Positions 9,663-22,000 of a stretch of DNA of 64,000 nt are shown here, piece by piece (position 1 is the first letter of the stretch; the number at the start of each line of letters is the position of its first letter). Under the pieces are notes generated by a model. The model did no database searches and had not been told where the DNA came from. It saw only the letters and a program-made list of their open reading frames with translations. This stretch comes from Drosophila miranda (Eukaryota; Arthropoda; Insecta; Diptera; Drosophilidae), in contig NW_022881603.1 in assembly GCF_003369915.1 (NCBI RefSeq), positions 24,908,264 to 24,972,263 on the forward strand, in the 5' to 3' direction. The translations under genes were made by a program, and so were the position numbers.

Positions 9663-10387
9663 ACTTCTAAGACATTTTTGTTGCACAGAAATAAAAACAA
9701 AACAAAAAAAAACCCAGAAGAGCAATGCTTCAATGATAAATAAAGAATCAAAATATAAATTTCATGTGCTCACATTTCCCCCTTGCTTTAAGCAGACCAA
9801 TAAAACTACTATACTTTTATTCTCATGTAGAAGGGGCTCTAAGTTTAGCGTATTTTCAGAGTCCAGGACCAAAAGCCACCCACAAACCTACATATGTACT
9901 GCATGGGAAAAACGACCGCGTCAAACAAATCATTTCCAACCCCTCGCAAGAGGTTGCCCATTCTTAAATTATTGCCCAATTACCAGGACAAGAAAACAGA
10001 TCATAATTATAATAATTTATTGGTGCTCTCTGGAACATTTACAAAGTTATGCTTTTTCTATTGAACCATATATGTTTATCCTATACGAAAAGGTTTCACC
10101 TAGAACATTTACACAGACATTTATGCTTATTCCTATAGATATTGCATCGCTAATTGAACTTTCACACACACATGAAGAAGAACAAGTCATGTTCGCGTTT
10201 GGTTCGGCTACGCACCGCGCGTCATGCGGCAGCGCCCCTCGGTCGGTTGGGCGGGAGGAGGGCTGCGTTTTGCCTGGGATCCGCGCGTAACAGCCTTCTG
10301 CTGGTGTCACACGGGCCACTTGACGGTGCTGTAACTGCATCGCCTCTTGAAAGATGCAGTCATTGCATGTCAACGTCCACACATCAT
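9663..10387. other. Gene-poor interval
   Basis: AT-rich sequence with poly-A-like runs near 9690-9715. The overlapping open frames on both strands lack protein character. A GC-rich patch lies at about 10205-10330 without recognisable content. Confidence 0.5.
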
Positions 10388-10606
10388 TCACACTATCGAA
10401 TTGGCAGTAGGCTCCACATCTATGTAGTCATGCTGCCATCCGTTGGGTCAAGGCTCTGCCATCTCGATGGCCTTGGTGTTGTTCCACTTGGACTTGATCG
10501 CGTTGCATATCATCATGCAGGTGAAGAGAGACAGCTCCAGGACACGACACAGGACGAAGAAAGTTATCTCCATTAGATCGTCAGTGGCTTCCAAATAAAC
10601 ACACAT
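10388..10606 (-). CDS. Small membrane protein frame with an internal leaky-context TGA
   Basis: From ATG 10606-10604 the frame reads MCVYLEATDDLMEITFFVLC, a hydrophobic helix continuing RVLELSLFTCMMICNAI, then KSKWNNTKAIEMAEP and TGA at 10450-10448. The codon after the TGA begins with C, a context known to favour readthrough. The same frame continues PNGWQHDYIDVEPTANSIV to a second TGA at 10390-10388, ending in a PDZ-ligand-like SIV. So this is either a 52-residue single-pass protein, a 72-residue protein broken by a nonsense change, or a readthrough gene. I do not recognise the family. Confidence 0.35.
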
Positions 10607-11316
10607 TTTGCGATTACTTTTCTGTGGCAATTTTTAAGGCAAAGATTTTGTGCAGCTTGCAGTTTTTGTCGGCTCGCCTGTTAAGGTACACAAATGTTTG
10701 TGGAAGCTGAAAGATTTCGTGAATGGCAACACTCTGCAGGTTGGGGTCCTGTTATATCCTGCCCTGTTGCTGTATCAGCGAGCACACGAAGGACCTCGTC
10801 GGCTCGGAATGCGAGAGCGAAAGCCAAGTGTACTGATACGAGCATAGGGTGAGGCGATTGCAGGCGCTCTCACGATACTCTGCAAGAAGCTGTAGTACTA
10901 CCATTTGTTGGTTTCACCACTAATTAACTATGAGTCAATCAAATTACAGTGCTTATCAGTGTCGGTAATATTCGAAGCATATACATACTTGCGACATAAG
11001 CTAACGGACGTTAATAGCGGTCGAGAGTGCCAAGAAAAGAATGCCTCACCTTATATGCATACACCTTGAGCAAAACTGTAAGGGAGAGGGAGAAAAAGAG
11101 TGCGTGGGTGTGGGAAAGGGGGAATGGGGACGGTACATGCGCAAACATGTTCCGGGTACATGCAGTTCTGCGGGGAAAGAGCGCCCCAGCTTCAGCTATC
11201 TATCTCTGTTGCACTTAACACAGCAGTGCTGCAAATGCATTCCAAAGGTAAAATGGGATATTTCAGGGATACATATACACTGTATGTAGGGATATTTATC
11301 TGATATATATTTGATG
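10607..11316. other. Gene-poor interval left of the copia insertion
   Basis: No convincing coding frame, repeat or RNA gene is seen. Purine-rich stretches occur near 11080-11130. Confidence 0.5.
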
Positions 11317-11321
11317 GGATG

Positions 11322-11586
11322 TATTGGATAACTAGCTATGACAATTAGTAAACGAATGACAGTACCAAGTTATATTTTTCTTTAAAGATTATTTATGTAT
11401 TTCTTGATTACTTTTTGCTGCAACACCGGTCCACACACTCAATTCGAGATCACACAAAAGAAAGAGGAAGTGGACACTTCAAGTGTGACCAGACTAACTT
11501 TACATATTAATACTTAATATATCGATAGTATTATTTAATATTATTTAATGTTATTATTTGAATGTGGGAATAGGCGTATTCCAACA
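11322..11586 (-). repeat. copia 3' LTR (265 bp)
   Basis: Reads TGTTGGAATACGCC at its minus-strand start and ends CCAATA. Identical by eye to the LTR at 16278-16542. Confidence 0.92.
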
Positions 11587-14500
11587 CGCCCCCCTCAAAA
11601 ATAACATTAATCATCAAAATCATAAAAATAAAAAAAAATGTTTTCATCATTAAATCAAAAAGGTAACATTCAATTGTTATTTTAATGTGGTTGGTGTGCA
11701 TTCTGGGAAGTGTTATGTGATCTAGCATTTGCTCTAAGGATACGGGGAAAAACGAGAAAAACCCGATCAGATCACTTTAAAATTAGATTAACATAAAATT
11801 AAATTACTTTAACAATTCATTGGTTCTTTTGGTTCAAATCAAAAAAAAATAAATAAAATAAAAAAAAAATTAAATATGAATTAATGTAATAAATTTGTTA
11901 ATAAAGCATGTTTTCCTTAAATTGGAATCATTCTTCTTGTAGTAGTCCTAAATTGTTCCGCAGTTCCGCAAATCTTCCAGCAGGTAGTGGCTTCGTGAAG
12001 ATGTCAGCAAGTTGGTTGTCTATATTAATATACTCAAGAGAAATCTCATTAGTTTCTATCTGTTCTCTTGAAAAATGATATTTTATTTCAATATGCTTTG
12101 CTTTTTTATGACATGAGGGATTATTTGCAATGCTAATACAGCCTTGGTTGTCTTCATAAATTTTAATGGGTTTGTCGAGTTTAAGATTAATACTATTTAG
12201 AAGAGACTTTAGCCATAAAGCTTATCTTACAGCTTCGAATAGGGCCATATATTCAGCTTCAGTTGATGAAGCTGCCACTGAATTCTGTCTTTTTGTATTC
12301 CAACAAATTAAATTGGAATCAATCATTTTAAACAAATAACCCGTTGTACTTTTTCTATCAATCTCATTACTAACCCAATCGAAGTCTACATAGCCAACTA
12401 ATGTATTTTCAAATGATGTATTCTTTTTAAATATAAGCTTCATATCAATAGTTCCCTTTAAATATCTAATAACCCGTTTTAAACATTGCCATAACTCAGC
12501 ATTGTTCTTGCTACTATATCTACTCAAGATATTTACAGCGGCAGCTAAATCTGGTCGTGTACACAGCATTATGTACATTAAACAGCCAATAAGGTTACGA
12601 CATGGAGCATTGCAGTCTTCATCTGAGTTAAGTAACTCATAATTTAGTTTATATAGTAATGGAGTACTGACTAAATTGCAACTATCCATGTTAAATTTAT
12701 TTAAAATTCTTTTTACATATGCAGCTTGACTCAAATATATTTTGTCTTCAAACATTTCTACTCTGATACCGATAAAATGTTTTATCTCATTTAAGTCAGT
12801 CATTCTAAATCTTTCGCTTAAATACTTTTTGAAATTATTCATTCTATCCATATCCCTTGTCGCTATTACTACATCATCAACATATAATAATACATATATG
12901 TTTTTCTTTATGTCACCTCTATCAAGAATATATATGCAACGATCCACGGGAGAGATAACAAAATCGAATTCTTTCAATGCTTGCTCAAATACTTGAAACC
13001 AGCATCTAGCTGCTTGTTTGAGCCCATAAATGGCTTTGTTCAGTTTGCATACATGCCCAGCACCGCATGATACGCCCTGAGGAGGCCGCATATATATCTC
13101 CTCACTTAATGTACCATTGAGGAAAGCTGTTTTAACATCCATCTGATGGACTTTCAAATTAAACTGGACTGCCAACGATAGTACGAACCTAAAACTGGCA
13201 ATTCTAGCAACGGGAGCAAATTTTTCTTCATAGTCTACTTGGTACTTTTGAGTAAATCCTCTTGCAACCAGTCTAGCTTTGTATTTTATTGGGACTCCTA
13301 GTTCATTATATTTAATGGAAAATACCCATCTACTGTCTACAATATTTTTGTTTTCTGGCTTCTTTATAATTGTCCAGGTGTTATTAATTTCATGGGCATT
13401 TTACTCTGTATTTATTGCCTCCTCCCAATCAGATGTATCATTCCTAAAATTTATTTCATCAAAAGAATTTGGAACTTCATCAAACATTATATGGGCATTT
13501 AATATAAATTTGTTAAAGCTTTTATCATGTTCTTTATAAGACACCTTCGGTTTAGACTGTAACCTCTCACTTTTTCTACTAATTATATTAGTATCCTTAT
13601 TTTCTTCACGACAATTATCTGGCTGATCAGATTTTTCACAATCCTTACTCTCATTCGGGATATATAATTCCTTACTATCATTCAGGAAATCAGTTTTTCT
13701 TTTCCTACTTTCATTCGGAAAATTTAGCTTTTCGCATTCCTTACTTTCATTCAGGATTTCACATTCCGTACTTTCATTCGGGAAATTAAACTGATCACAT
13801 TCCTTACTCTCATTCAGGATTCCACATTCCGTACTATCATTCGGGAAATAAAACTGATCACATTCCTTACTCTCATTCAGGATTCCACATTCCGTACTAT
13901 CATTCGGGAAATTAAGCTGATCAGATTCCTTACTCTCATTCAGGAATTCTTGTTGACTTCTTTCCTTACTCTCTTTCGGGAAATCTGTTTCAAATTTTAC
14001 TTCTCTAGAATAAAGCATATTAGTCTCGTCTACGACATCTCTTGCAACAATAACTTTTCCTTTAATGACATCCCACAATTTGAGTCCATTTTGTTCATAC
14101 CCTATCAAGATAGCTTTGAATGATTTTTCATCAAATTTACCTTTTTTAATTTTGTTGTGCACATACACGGTTGAACCGAATACTCTTAAAAACTTTAAAT
14201 TGGGCTTTCTATTGTGCCACAGCTCATATGGGGTCATTTTACAATCACCAAGTGCTTTGCTTGGAATTCTGTTGATTAGATATGTTGCAGTTAGCACAGC
14301 TTCACCCCAAAAACTTTTGTCTAATTTTGCACCATTTACCATAGCACGAGCTGTCTCTGTCTCTGTCATTCGCTCCGAAACACCATTCAACTGAGGTGTA
14401 TGTGACACTGTCAAATGATAACTTATTCCTTTATTAACGCAGAACTCACGCATTTCATTCGACAGGTGTTCTCTACCGTTGTCAATGTACAAATTGACAA

Positions 14501-16277
14501 TCTTGAAATTAAAATGAGCCTCGCTCTTTGCTACAAAATCTTTAAATACATTGAATACATCTGATTTATATTTTAACAAATAGGTTACACAATAACGTGT
14601 AAATTGATCTACGAAGATCACAAAATAATTTTTATCGTCTAGTGTAACTGGTTTAATGGGGCCACATACATCTGAATGTATTACAAACAAGGGTCGTTTT
14701 ATATAACTTTTATCTTTAGATTGCTTAAATGGCAAGCTAGCCTGTTTCCCATTTAAACATGACTCACAAATTTCATCTGATATTTTTAAAGTAACAAGAA
14801 GATTACTGACATTAAATAAATTATTATTCTTTATTTCAAGCAATTTTGCATTGCTTATATGCCCCAACCTCTCATGCCATAATAGATAATTATTTTTGTT
14901 CCTAGCATCTACACTGTATGCTTGGAATTTGACTACAGGTATATCCAACATACTTGTATTTTTAACAACAATTACTCCATTTTTTGATATGCAGACACCA
15001 CCACAGTCAAACTTAATTGACATCCCTGCCTGTTGCAGACGCTTGACAGACATGAGGTTTCCTGCTGCCTCCTTGCAGTAGAGCACATCCTCCAGTGTGA
15101 TATTGTGTCCATTGTGCAGCCGCACAATTCCACGCTTAGTGGCATATAAAAACTCGCATTCTTTTGCCACAGCGATTTTAAATGGCTGCTCCAATTCGAT
15201 GCAATCGGCGTACAGCGAGTCAAATGATCAAATGATCCGTTGCACCAGAATCGAGTATAAAACCGAGTTCATTATTTATTTGATCACTCTTTGTCATTTT
15301 CCGCATCATAAATGCGAACCCATGGCCCGATGCTGCAAGCTGAGATTGTTTATTATGTTTATAATTTTCTTTATTTTGATTTAACCTTATAAACTGGTAA
15401 CAGTCTTTTTTCATGTGCTCTTCTTTGCCACAGTGATGGCATTTAATGTTACTTCTAGCTTTTCCCTTAAATAATATCTTTTGCCGTGTGTTTCTAGATC
15501 CAAACGTTTTACGATTATTAAAATTGTTATTATTTCTTACAACTGCCTTCATGACTTTACTACTTGTATCAGTACTTTCATTTCTTAATTTGGTCTCGTA
15601 GTCGAACAATTTATTTTTTACAAACGCTAATAATAGAGTTTCATCCGACAAAGTTTCGATTGCCGTGATGACACCATTATAGGTTGAAGGTAGAGTCTGC
15701 AGCAAATGTGCCACTTTGTCCATCTCATCCATTTTAGCGCCCGCCCCTAACAACTCACTCACTGTTTCATCAAAAATAACAAAATGACTCGAAAGTGTCA
15801 TTTCACTTGAGAGTTTGAGTGTTATTAAACGTTTACGTGCAGCTAATTGCGACGCAAGGCTTCTACGCTCATATATGGCGTCTAAATTCTTCAGAATATC
15901 ACGTGCCGAAATGTCGACTGCCGCGAAGTTTAGAAATGCGTCGCCTAAATATTGAATTAAAATGCTCTTCGCACATCGCTCTGCCTTTTTCCAATTATCA
16001 TCTACTTCGTTAGGCATTATGTTATCGACTACTTGGAGCACCTCTAGTTCAGCAAACAAAGCTCTGATTCTAAATTTCCATATAGAATATATCTCGCCAC
16101 AAAAAGGCTTAATATGTTGCTTATTTCTTTCCTTTTTTTATGTATGTATGTATATATTATACACACACACACACTACAAAAAAAAAAAAACTACACAAGA
16201 ACGCACGCGGAACTAATTTTACAACTATTTGTTATTAATTTAATTTATTTAAATTGGCGTGGACTGGGCCCATAACC

Positions 16278-16542
16278 TATTGGATAACTAGCTATGACAA
16301 TTAGTAAACGAATGACAGTACCAAGTTATATTTTTCTTTAAAGATTATTTATGTATTTCTTGATTACTTTTTGCTGCAACACCGGTCCACACACTCAATT
16401 CGAGATCACACAAAAGAAAGAGGAAGTGGACACTTCAAGTGTGACCAGACTAACTTTACATATTAATACTTAATATATCGATAGTATTATTTAATATTAT
16501 TTAATGTTATTATTTGAATGTGGGAATAGGCGTATTCCAACA
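16278..16542 (-). repeat. copia 5' LTR (265 bp)
   Basis: Same length and sequence as the LTR at 11322-11586. The primer-binding segment lies immediately at its lower-coordinate side. Confidence 0.92.
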
Positions 16543-16544
16543 GG

Positions 16545-16623
16545 ATGTTCAATCCAAGAGCTGGCGAGACAACAAATGTCGTGTCTCAACTGGATTCATT
16601 GTTTGCTTCAAGGACTGCTATTG
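16545..16623 (+). pseudogene. C-type lectin-like fragment (last part of the fold)
   Basis: Immediately right of the copia target duplication one frame reads QSKSWRDNKCRVSTGFIVCF. The W-x-D-x-x-C...GFIxC pattern is the closing segment of C-type lectin domains. No upstream part of the domain is recognised on the far side of copia. From memory a lectin gene lies near Khc and cato in D. melanogaster, which would fit. The remaining 200 bp to the DINE element hold nothing I recognise. A weak call from about 20 residues. Confidence 0.35.
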
Positions 16624-16846
16624 GCACAAGTATTTCCGAGCTTTGACCATATGGCTGTGGCTGTCGGATGGAATTGGGTTCTGGGCTCAGTGCAACATAT
16701 GGTCACGAGAGACGAGCCAGAATGCAGTTCCAGAAGCGAGTTAAGTGATGGCCCAGGACAGCCAGTAGCTCATCCTCGTCGAAGTTCCCCTCTGCTCACC
16801 TCCCTGGCTGGTGTGCTGTTGAGCGTGAAAGTCACAAATTACAAAA

Positions 16847-17919
16847 AAAACAAGGGGGAACGTTGTGAGTTGCTGCGGACACCGCAACTCTACAGTTATA
16901 CCCGATACTAAGTCAGTATGGCTCTCCTCCGGCAGACGCAGCTAATATTAAACGACACGACAAAGAGTGCGTGCGAGAGAGACAGAAAATCAGTCTGAGC
17001 ATGACGTCGGGTGCTGCGTAGCCAGTGCAAATTGATCTGATCCAGATTCAGCAATCTGATAGATATGGTCATTATCTATGATTCTGCGTTTTTAGTTTTC
17101 TCGAATCTGCAATATTGTGGATGCAACAGATTTTCGTCCTTTATGGGGGCGGAAGGGGGTGGGGCGAAATTTTGAGATATACGTTTTATAGCGACATCTT
17201 AAAGGAGTGTGTGTACCAAATTTGGTTACTCTAGCCTTAATAGTCTCTGAGATTTGTGGATGCCTCAGATTTTCGTCTTTGCGGGGTCGGAAGGGGGTGT
17301 GGCGAAATTTGGACACAAAATGGTCAAGGTCCGATATCACAAGAGGGTGGATACCAAATTTGGTTGCTCTGGCTCTTATAGGTTCTGAGATCCTTGAACT
17401 CATATTTTGCAATTGGCAAAACCGACCATGAAACCTGTGTGTTAGAGAGAGACAGAGCGAGAAAGAATGAAATTGTTTTCTTGATTCTGGCTATAACAAT
17501 TATACGATCTGGGTCAGATTTTGCACTCTAGAAGATATAGTTATCTTCTACGATTCTGCGTTTTTAGTTTTCTCGTATCGTCGAAATTGTGGATGCCACA
17601 GATTTTCGCCCTTCGTGGGGGAGGAAGTGGGCGGGGCAAAGTTTTGAAATATTCTTGTAGCAGTGACATATCACAGAAGTCTGGATCCAAAACATCGTTG
17701 CTCTCGCTCTTATAGTCTTTGAGCACTAGGCGCTGAAGGGGACGGACAGACGGACAGACGGACAGACAGACATGGCTCAATCGACTCGGCTATTGATGCT
17801 GATCAAGAATATATATACTTTATGGGGTCGGAAACGATTCCTTCTGGACGTTACACACATCCACTTTTACCACAAATCTAATATACCCCAATACTCATTT
17901 TGAGTATCGGGTATAAAAA
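16847..17919 (+). mobile_element. DINE-1-like non-autonomous Helitron (copy 2)
   Basis: Same layout as the other two copies: AACGTTGTGAGTTGCTGCGG at the start, TTATACCCGATAC near 16896, internal repeats around ATTTTCGTC, a GGAC/AGAC array near 17740-17772, and GAGTATCGGGTATAAAA at the end. It differs from copies 1 and 3 by several small deletions, for example near 17030, and is somewhat more diverged in the middle. Confidence 0.75.
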
Positions 17920-18360
17920 GAAGAGAGAGGAAGATCACATGCCATGATAGCGCCAATTTGGCAAGCTATGACGCGTGCCAGAGCAGTGCAGCGCAAATAG
18001 TGAATGAAAGGTCGAAGAAGATCAAAGTGTAGGCGTGCGCAAGGGAGCGAAAGAGCGAGGGAGAGCGTTCGTATTTCTAACCCCTAACTGGCACCGACAG
18101 CGACGTCGACGTCGACAGAGAGTAGCCACTCCTGCCGACGATCCTTGGGATATGGTAATGGCTTTGAGGATCCTGCCAGAGGGGCAAGGGGCCATTTACA
18201 CAAACTTGGTCAACGCAGCGGTAAAAATATTTGTAAAGCCCTCCCATCCCATCCCTTTCGAGGGTTGCCCGATCGGAGAGCTCGTGTTGTTCCGTGCAGC
18301 AGCAGCAGCAGTCGCGCGGCAGTTGCGGTGGAACTTTCGAGCCGTGCAGAACCCCGAGTC
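17920..18360 (+). promoter_or_regulatory. Presumed 5' region of cato
   Basis: Between the DINE element and the cato ATG. GC-richer than the surroundings, with CGACGTCGACGTCGAC at about 18100-18115 and a CAG-rich tract at about 18298-18312. No defined promoter motif is certain. Overlapping open frames here are judged non-coding. Confidence 0.3.
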
Positions 18361-18882
18361 ATGAGCTACTGCTACTCGTCCGAGGAGGACAAAAGCAGCT
18401 CCCAGTACTTGGGCAGCCCTAACTACAACCTGACGCCGATGGTATGCTCCACGCAGGAGTACAGCCATACCGCCTACCTCTCTCCCGACTGGCAGTTTCT
18501 GGATGTAGCAGATGGAGCTAGCCTGGAGCTGCCCCCGGCCACCCACTCCGTTGACCTTGAGATGCGCACAGAGGCGGGCATGGACCAGCTCAAGAGGCGC
18601 AAGAGCGAGGGCTCCAGGAGATCAGAGGGCCAGTGCCAAGCAGCCGGCCAAGCAGCCGGCCAAGAGACGGTCGTTCTCAGTCTCACGGTGCAAAAGCGAC
18701 GACGCCACGCGGCCAATGCCCGGGAAAGAAAGCGCATGAATGGCCTAAACGAGGCCTTCGACCGCTTGCGGGAAGTGGTCCCACTTATTGAAAAGTTCAT
18801 TGATAGGAAAACAATGAGCCCCAGTCCCCGTCCCCGTTCCACATCGGAGTTCCCCGCCAACGCGCTTTGCAGTGGAGCGTGA
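18361..18882 (+). pseudogene. cato: cato (cousin of atonal) bHLH factor, helix 2 missing
   Basis: The ATG at 18361 opens [21 protein letters not shown] basic region and first helix follow at about residues 120-148: [20 protein letters not shown] then FDRLREVVP, diagnostic of the atonal family, in which cato acts in sense-organ neuron differentiation. Normal loop and helix 2 (LSKFETLQMAQSYI type) do not follow; the frame reads [20 protein letters not shown] and stops at 18882. I do not find helix 2 in another frame nearby. Dimerisation should be lost. The 174-codon frame is otherwise open, so the break is a replacement or deletion in the loop. Gene identity is supported by the neighbouring Khc. 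Confidence 0.72.
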
Positions 18883-19084
18883 CACCCTCGGATCACGACT
18901 CCCGGCCAGGGATCTCATTGAATATAAGGCAGCTGAGTCCTGCGGCTTCGGTTTGTTGCTGTTCTTTACTATGATACTCTGGTACATTGGTTGGGGCAGA
19001 GAACTATGTGTGAAGAAATATCAGCTATGCTATGGCTGGATGGCTACGCCATAGAGTTCAACCTCTGGATGGCACTGTTTTAGA

Positions 19085-22000
19085 TCACATCGGCCTCGGG
19101 CTCACATGCGGCTCGCTGTGCTGAACTTTGATAAGCTGCATCTGCACATCATCCAGGCAGAGGGAGTTCTTGGAGGGTCGAAAGCCAAGGACGGGCGGAT
19201 GCAGTACGATTAACTCTTGATTGGAACTTGAACCCGGATTTTTGGAGAGCAGTACGGTGCGGTTCTCCGCCAATATTGAACTTGTCTCATGGATCGGTCG
19301 AAGGATGGGCGTGCGATTATAAGCCATTGCTGTCATCGGTTTGGGCTCAGGCTTGCATTGCATCTTAGGAGGAGAATTCACGTTTTTCTTGCTGGTGCAG
19401 TATTTATGGTTCTTTTGGATCAGTTCTACTACTGGGTTTTGCCCTACTATCGACATTTTAATGTGCTGGTTGATAATGCTCATGGTGGTCTCTGCGGCGA
19501 CTGGTGGCACCATATAGGAGAGACCCTCCGTTTTCCTTGGATACGACTGGTGAGCGGGCTTTGGACTGGCCCAGGACAAAGTATCGAAGCCAGAGCACTG
19601 CCGCGGGGTGCAGGGCTTCCTCTTCGCAAGCTCTTGTCCTGGGCAAGTCCTGTTGACACTCATCCTACGATACTTAGCTTCGGGCACTATAATCAGATAC
19701 TGATTCTCTTCATCTTCATCCTGTAATTGGCAAATGTAGTATGAAGCCCTGTTTAAATCAAAAGGGCAGCCGCTACTGGTGCCACCATCATAGTCGGCGT
19801 TTTTCATGGATCTCTTACCGCTGATTTGACGATTGTGTTTGCTACTTCTCGAAGAAATGGGCTTCTTTGCCATCTCTTCCGCGTTGGAGCTACGCCTGAG
19901 CTTAGACTTTGGGGTCGCACTGGACTGGCTCCGTGACGTTGCCTTGGCGATCTGCTGAGTACGAAGCTTCTTCTTGGCGGACGTCTCCTCCTCCGCTTTG
20001 TCATCTGTTGGCTTCTCCTCTTCGTCCTCGCAAAAGCATTCGCAATCACATAAACTGGTAGAATCCTCCAAATCATCCATACTTTCTGTACCGGACTTTT
20101 TCATTGAAGTTATCTTGGACTCTTTCGTACTGTGTGGAATATTCCTCCCATTAGCCTTCTTCGAATAGTTATCGGGCTGCCGGTAAGAATTCTCAGCATC
20201 ATCGCATTCACACTTCTGTTCGTTTACATAATTTTTAAAAGTAATGTTCTTTTTGGGTGTGGATTTCTTCGGTTCTTCATTATTGTTTCGACTTCCTTTC
20301 GTATTATCCGTCTGTGGTTTAGTATCCTCATCATCCTTTCTACTGTTTTTATTCCTGTTTCTCTTTGATGCGGCGATCTCCACATTCTCATCACAGCGGC
20401 AATCATCGACTTCCTTTGGTTCCATTGGCTTTTTATTTCCGACATTCATTTTCTGTGAAGTAGGTGCAAATTTTCCCTTACGGTCGTTCTGACTGTTTCT
20501 CTTTGGTCGGGCAATCATCGCTTTCGTTTAGATCCGTTGACTTTTCTTGGCTGTCATACATTTTCTTTGATGTCGTTATTGATTTGGGCGGCCGATTCTC
20601 TTGGCTATTTCTCTTCGATGAGGTAGTATCTGGAACACTTGGTTCTTCCCGACGACTACTTCTCTTTGGTGAGGTAACCTCTGGAACTCTTGGCTCTTCC
20701 TGGCGGTCATCTCGGTTGTTTCTTTTTGTTGAGGCTGTCACTGGACAGCTTGAATCTTCCAGGCGGATATTTCTCTTTGCTGAAGTTTTCTCTGGAACCA
20801 TGGAATCATCCTCGCGGAGATAATCATCGATTTCGTTTAGATCCGTTGACTCTTCTTGGCTGCTATCCAATTTCTTTGAAGTCGGATTTGATTTGGGCGG
20901 CTGGTTCTCTTGGCTATTTCTCTTCGATGAGGTATTCTCTGGAAAATTTGGGTTTACAAATGGGCACAAATCATTGTTGCAAGGGATTTCCTGAAATCTT
21001 TGGCCTTGTGGTAGATTCTTTGCAGTCTCCTCCCGCTGATACGATCTCCGCTGGGAACACTGTTTTGGCCTTTGCTCTTGATGCCGGTCATCCCGGTTGT
21101 TTCTCTCTGAAGACGGAATCCCTAGATCACCCTGCCGGCTTTTTCTTTTTGTTGGGGCAATCTCTTGGGGATACTTGGGGTAATCTTCGCAGAGGCAATC
21201 ATCGACTTCGTATGGATCGATTAAATTTTCAAGACTTCTATACTTTTGGTTTAAAGTCGGTGTTGATTCTGGCTGACTGTCGTTTGGGCTGCTTGGCAGG
21301 CATCTATTGGTCATGTATGGGTCGTCGGTGCCATCCATCCCACGTCTTTGTCTGTAGTCTGTTTGGCCTCGTAGTTGCTGTTGGCGTTCTGACGAAGGGG
21401 TGCGCTTTTCAGGTTTAGTCTGTAAATCGGAGATGACGTTAGATCGCCTGCGTTGCTGCTGTGTAGTTAAAGGCTCACTATACCTGGCCTTTATCGGACG
21501 ATCTCCTCGGAACTTGTCTTGGAGCCACTTCCATTGTTCGGTTTAAAAGTGGGCATGTGTCATCCTTCCAAGGGATTTTCTCAAATCTTTGGAAAGGCGG
21601 TTGGGAACCTTGGGCTTCCTCTCGAATATACGATCTTCTCTGGGGAATCTGTTTTGGCCTCTGCTCGGCATCTTCAAAAGATTCTTGGGCATCGTACTCG
21701 TACTGGCCTTGTTGTCTGTCCTGAGTGTATTCTCGAGCAAATTGATTGGAAGTCCTCCTCCCTTGGTCGTGTTCCGTACTTTTCACGAAATCATCTTGAG
21801 GAGCATATTTGTACTCATCTCTTTCCTTCGACACCTTTGAAGGAGAACTCTCCCTTCGCCTCGCCACTTCATTTCTGGGTTGTCCTTGCCTCCGGGCTGG
21901 ACACTCTACATAAATTATGTCTTCGGGCTGGTAACGTCTTTGGGGTCGCCTGGCCACTGGCTCTTCGCAGAATTCATCAACATCATCCGGATACGTTTTC

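Larger units (their letters stand above)
11317..16547 (-). mobile_element. copia-type LTR retrotransposon with target duplication
   Basis: A Ty1/copia element in minus orientation, 11322-16542, flanked by the 5-bp duplication GGATG (11317-11321 and 16543-16547). Both LTRs are present. A primer-binding segment reading GGTTATGGGCCCAGTC follows the 5' LTR, matching the copia initiator-tRNA half-molecule site as I remember it, and a G-rich polypurine tract abuts the 3' LTR. Parts in order are gag with a CCHC knuckle (about 15.3-16.1 kb), protease and integrase (about 13.4-15.3 kb), a linker of short repeated peptide blocks, and reverse transcriptase plus RNase H (about 11.9-13.4 kb). Similarity to D. 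melanogaster copia is high throughout. It is broken, with a few breaks in the coding part. Identical LTRs mean a very recent insertion. Confidence 0.93.

Noticed and set aside
9559-10290. A 243-codon plus-strand frame
   Set aside because: Low-complexity translation of AT-rich sequence, antisense at its start to the gene at 9174-9662; no domain or codon signal.
10047-10391. A 114-codon minus-strand frame with several cysteines
   Set aside because: It starts inside the tail region of the small membrane frame and has no recognisable motif; too weak to list as a gene.
17207-17431. Open frames within the DINE elements
   Set aside because: Non-autonomous elements of this type carry no genes; the frames are not conserved between the three copies.
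18035-18364. Plus-strand frame upstream of cato
   Set aside because: Arg- and Ala-rich translation of the GC-rich 5' region, ending at the cato start; looks like 5' UTR.
20690-21418. Long plus-strand frames across 19.3-22.8 kb
   Set aside because: They are antisense to the MADF gene, whose minus-strand frame has matched splice sites and protein-like modules.
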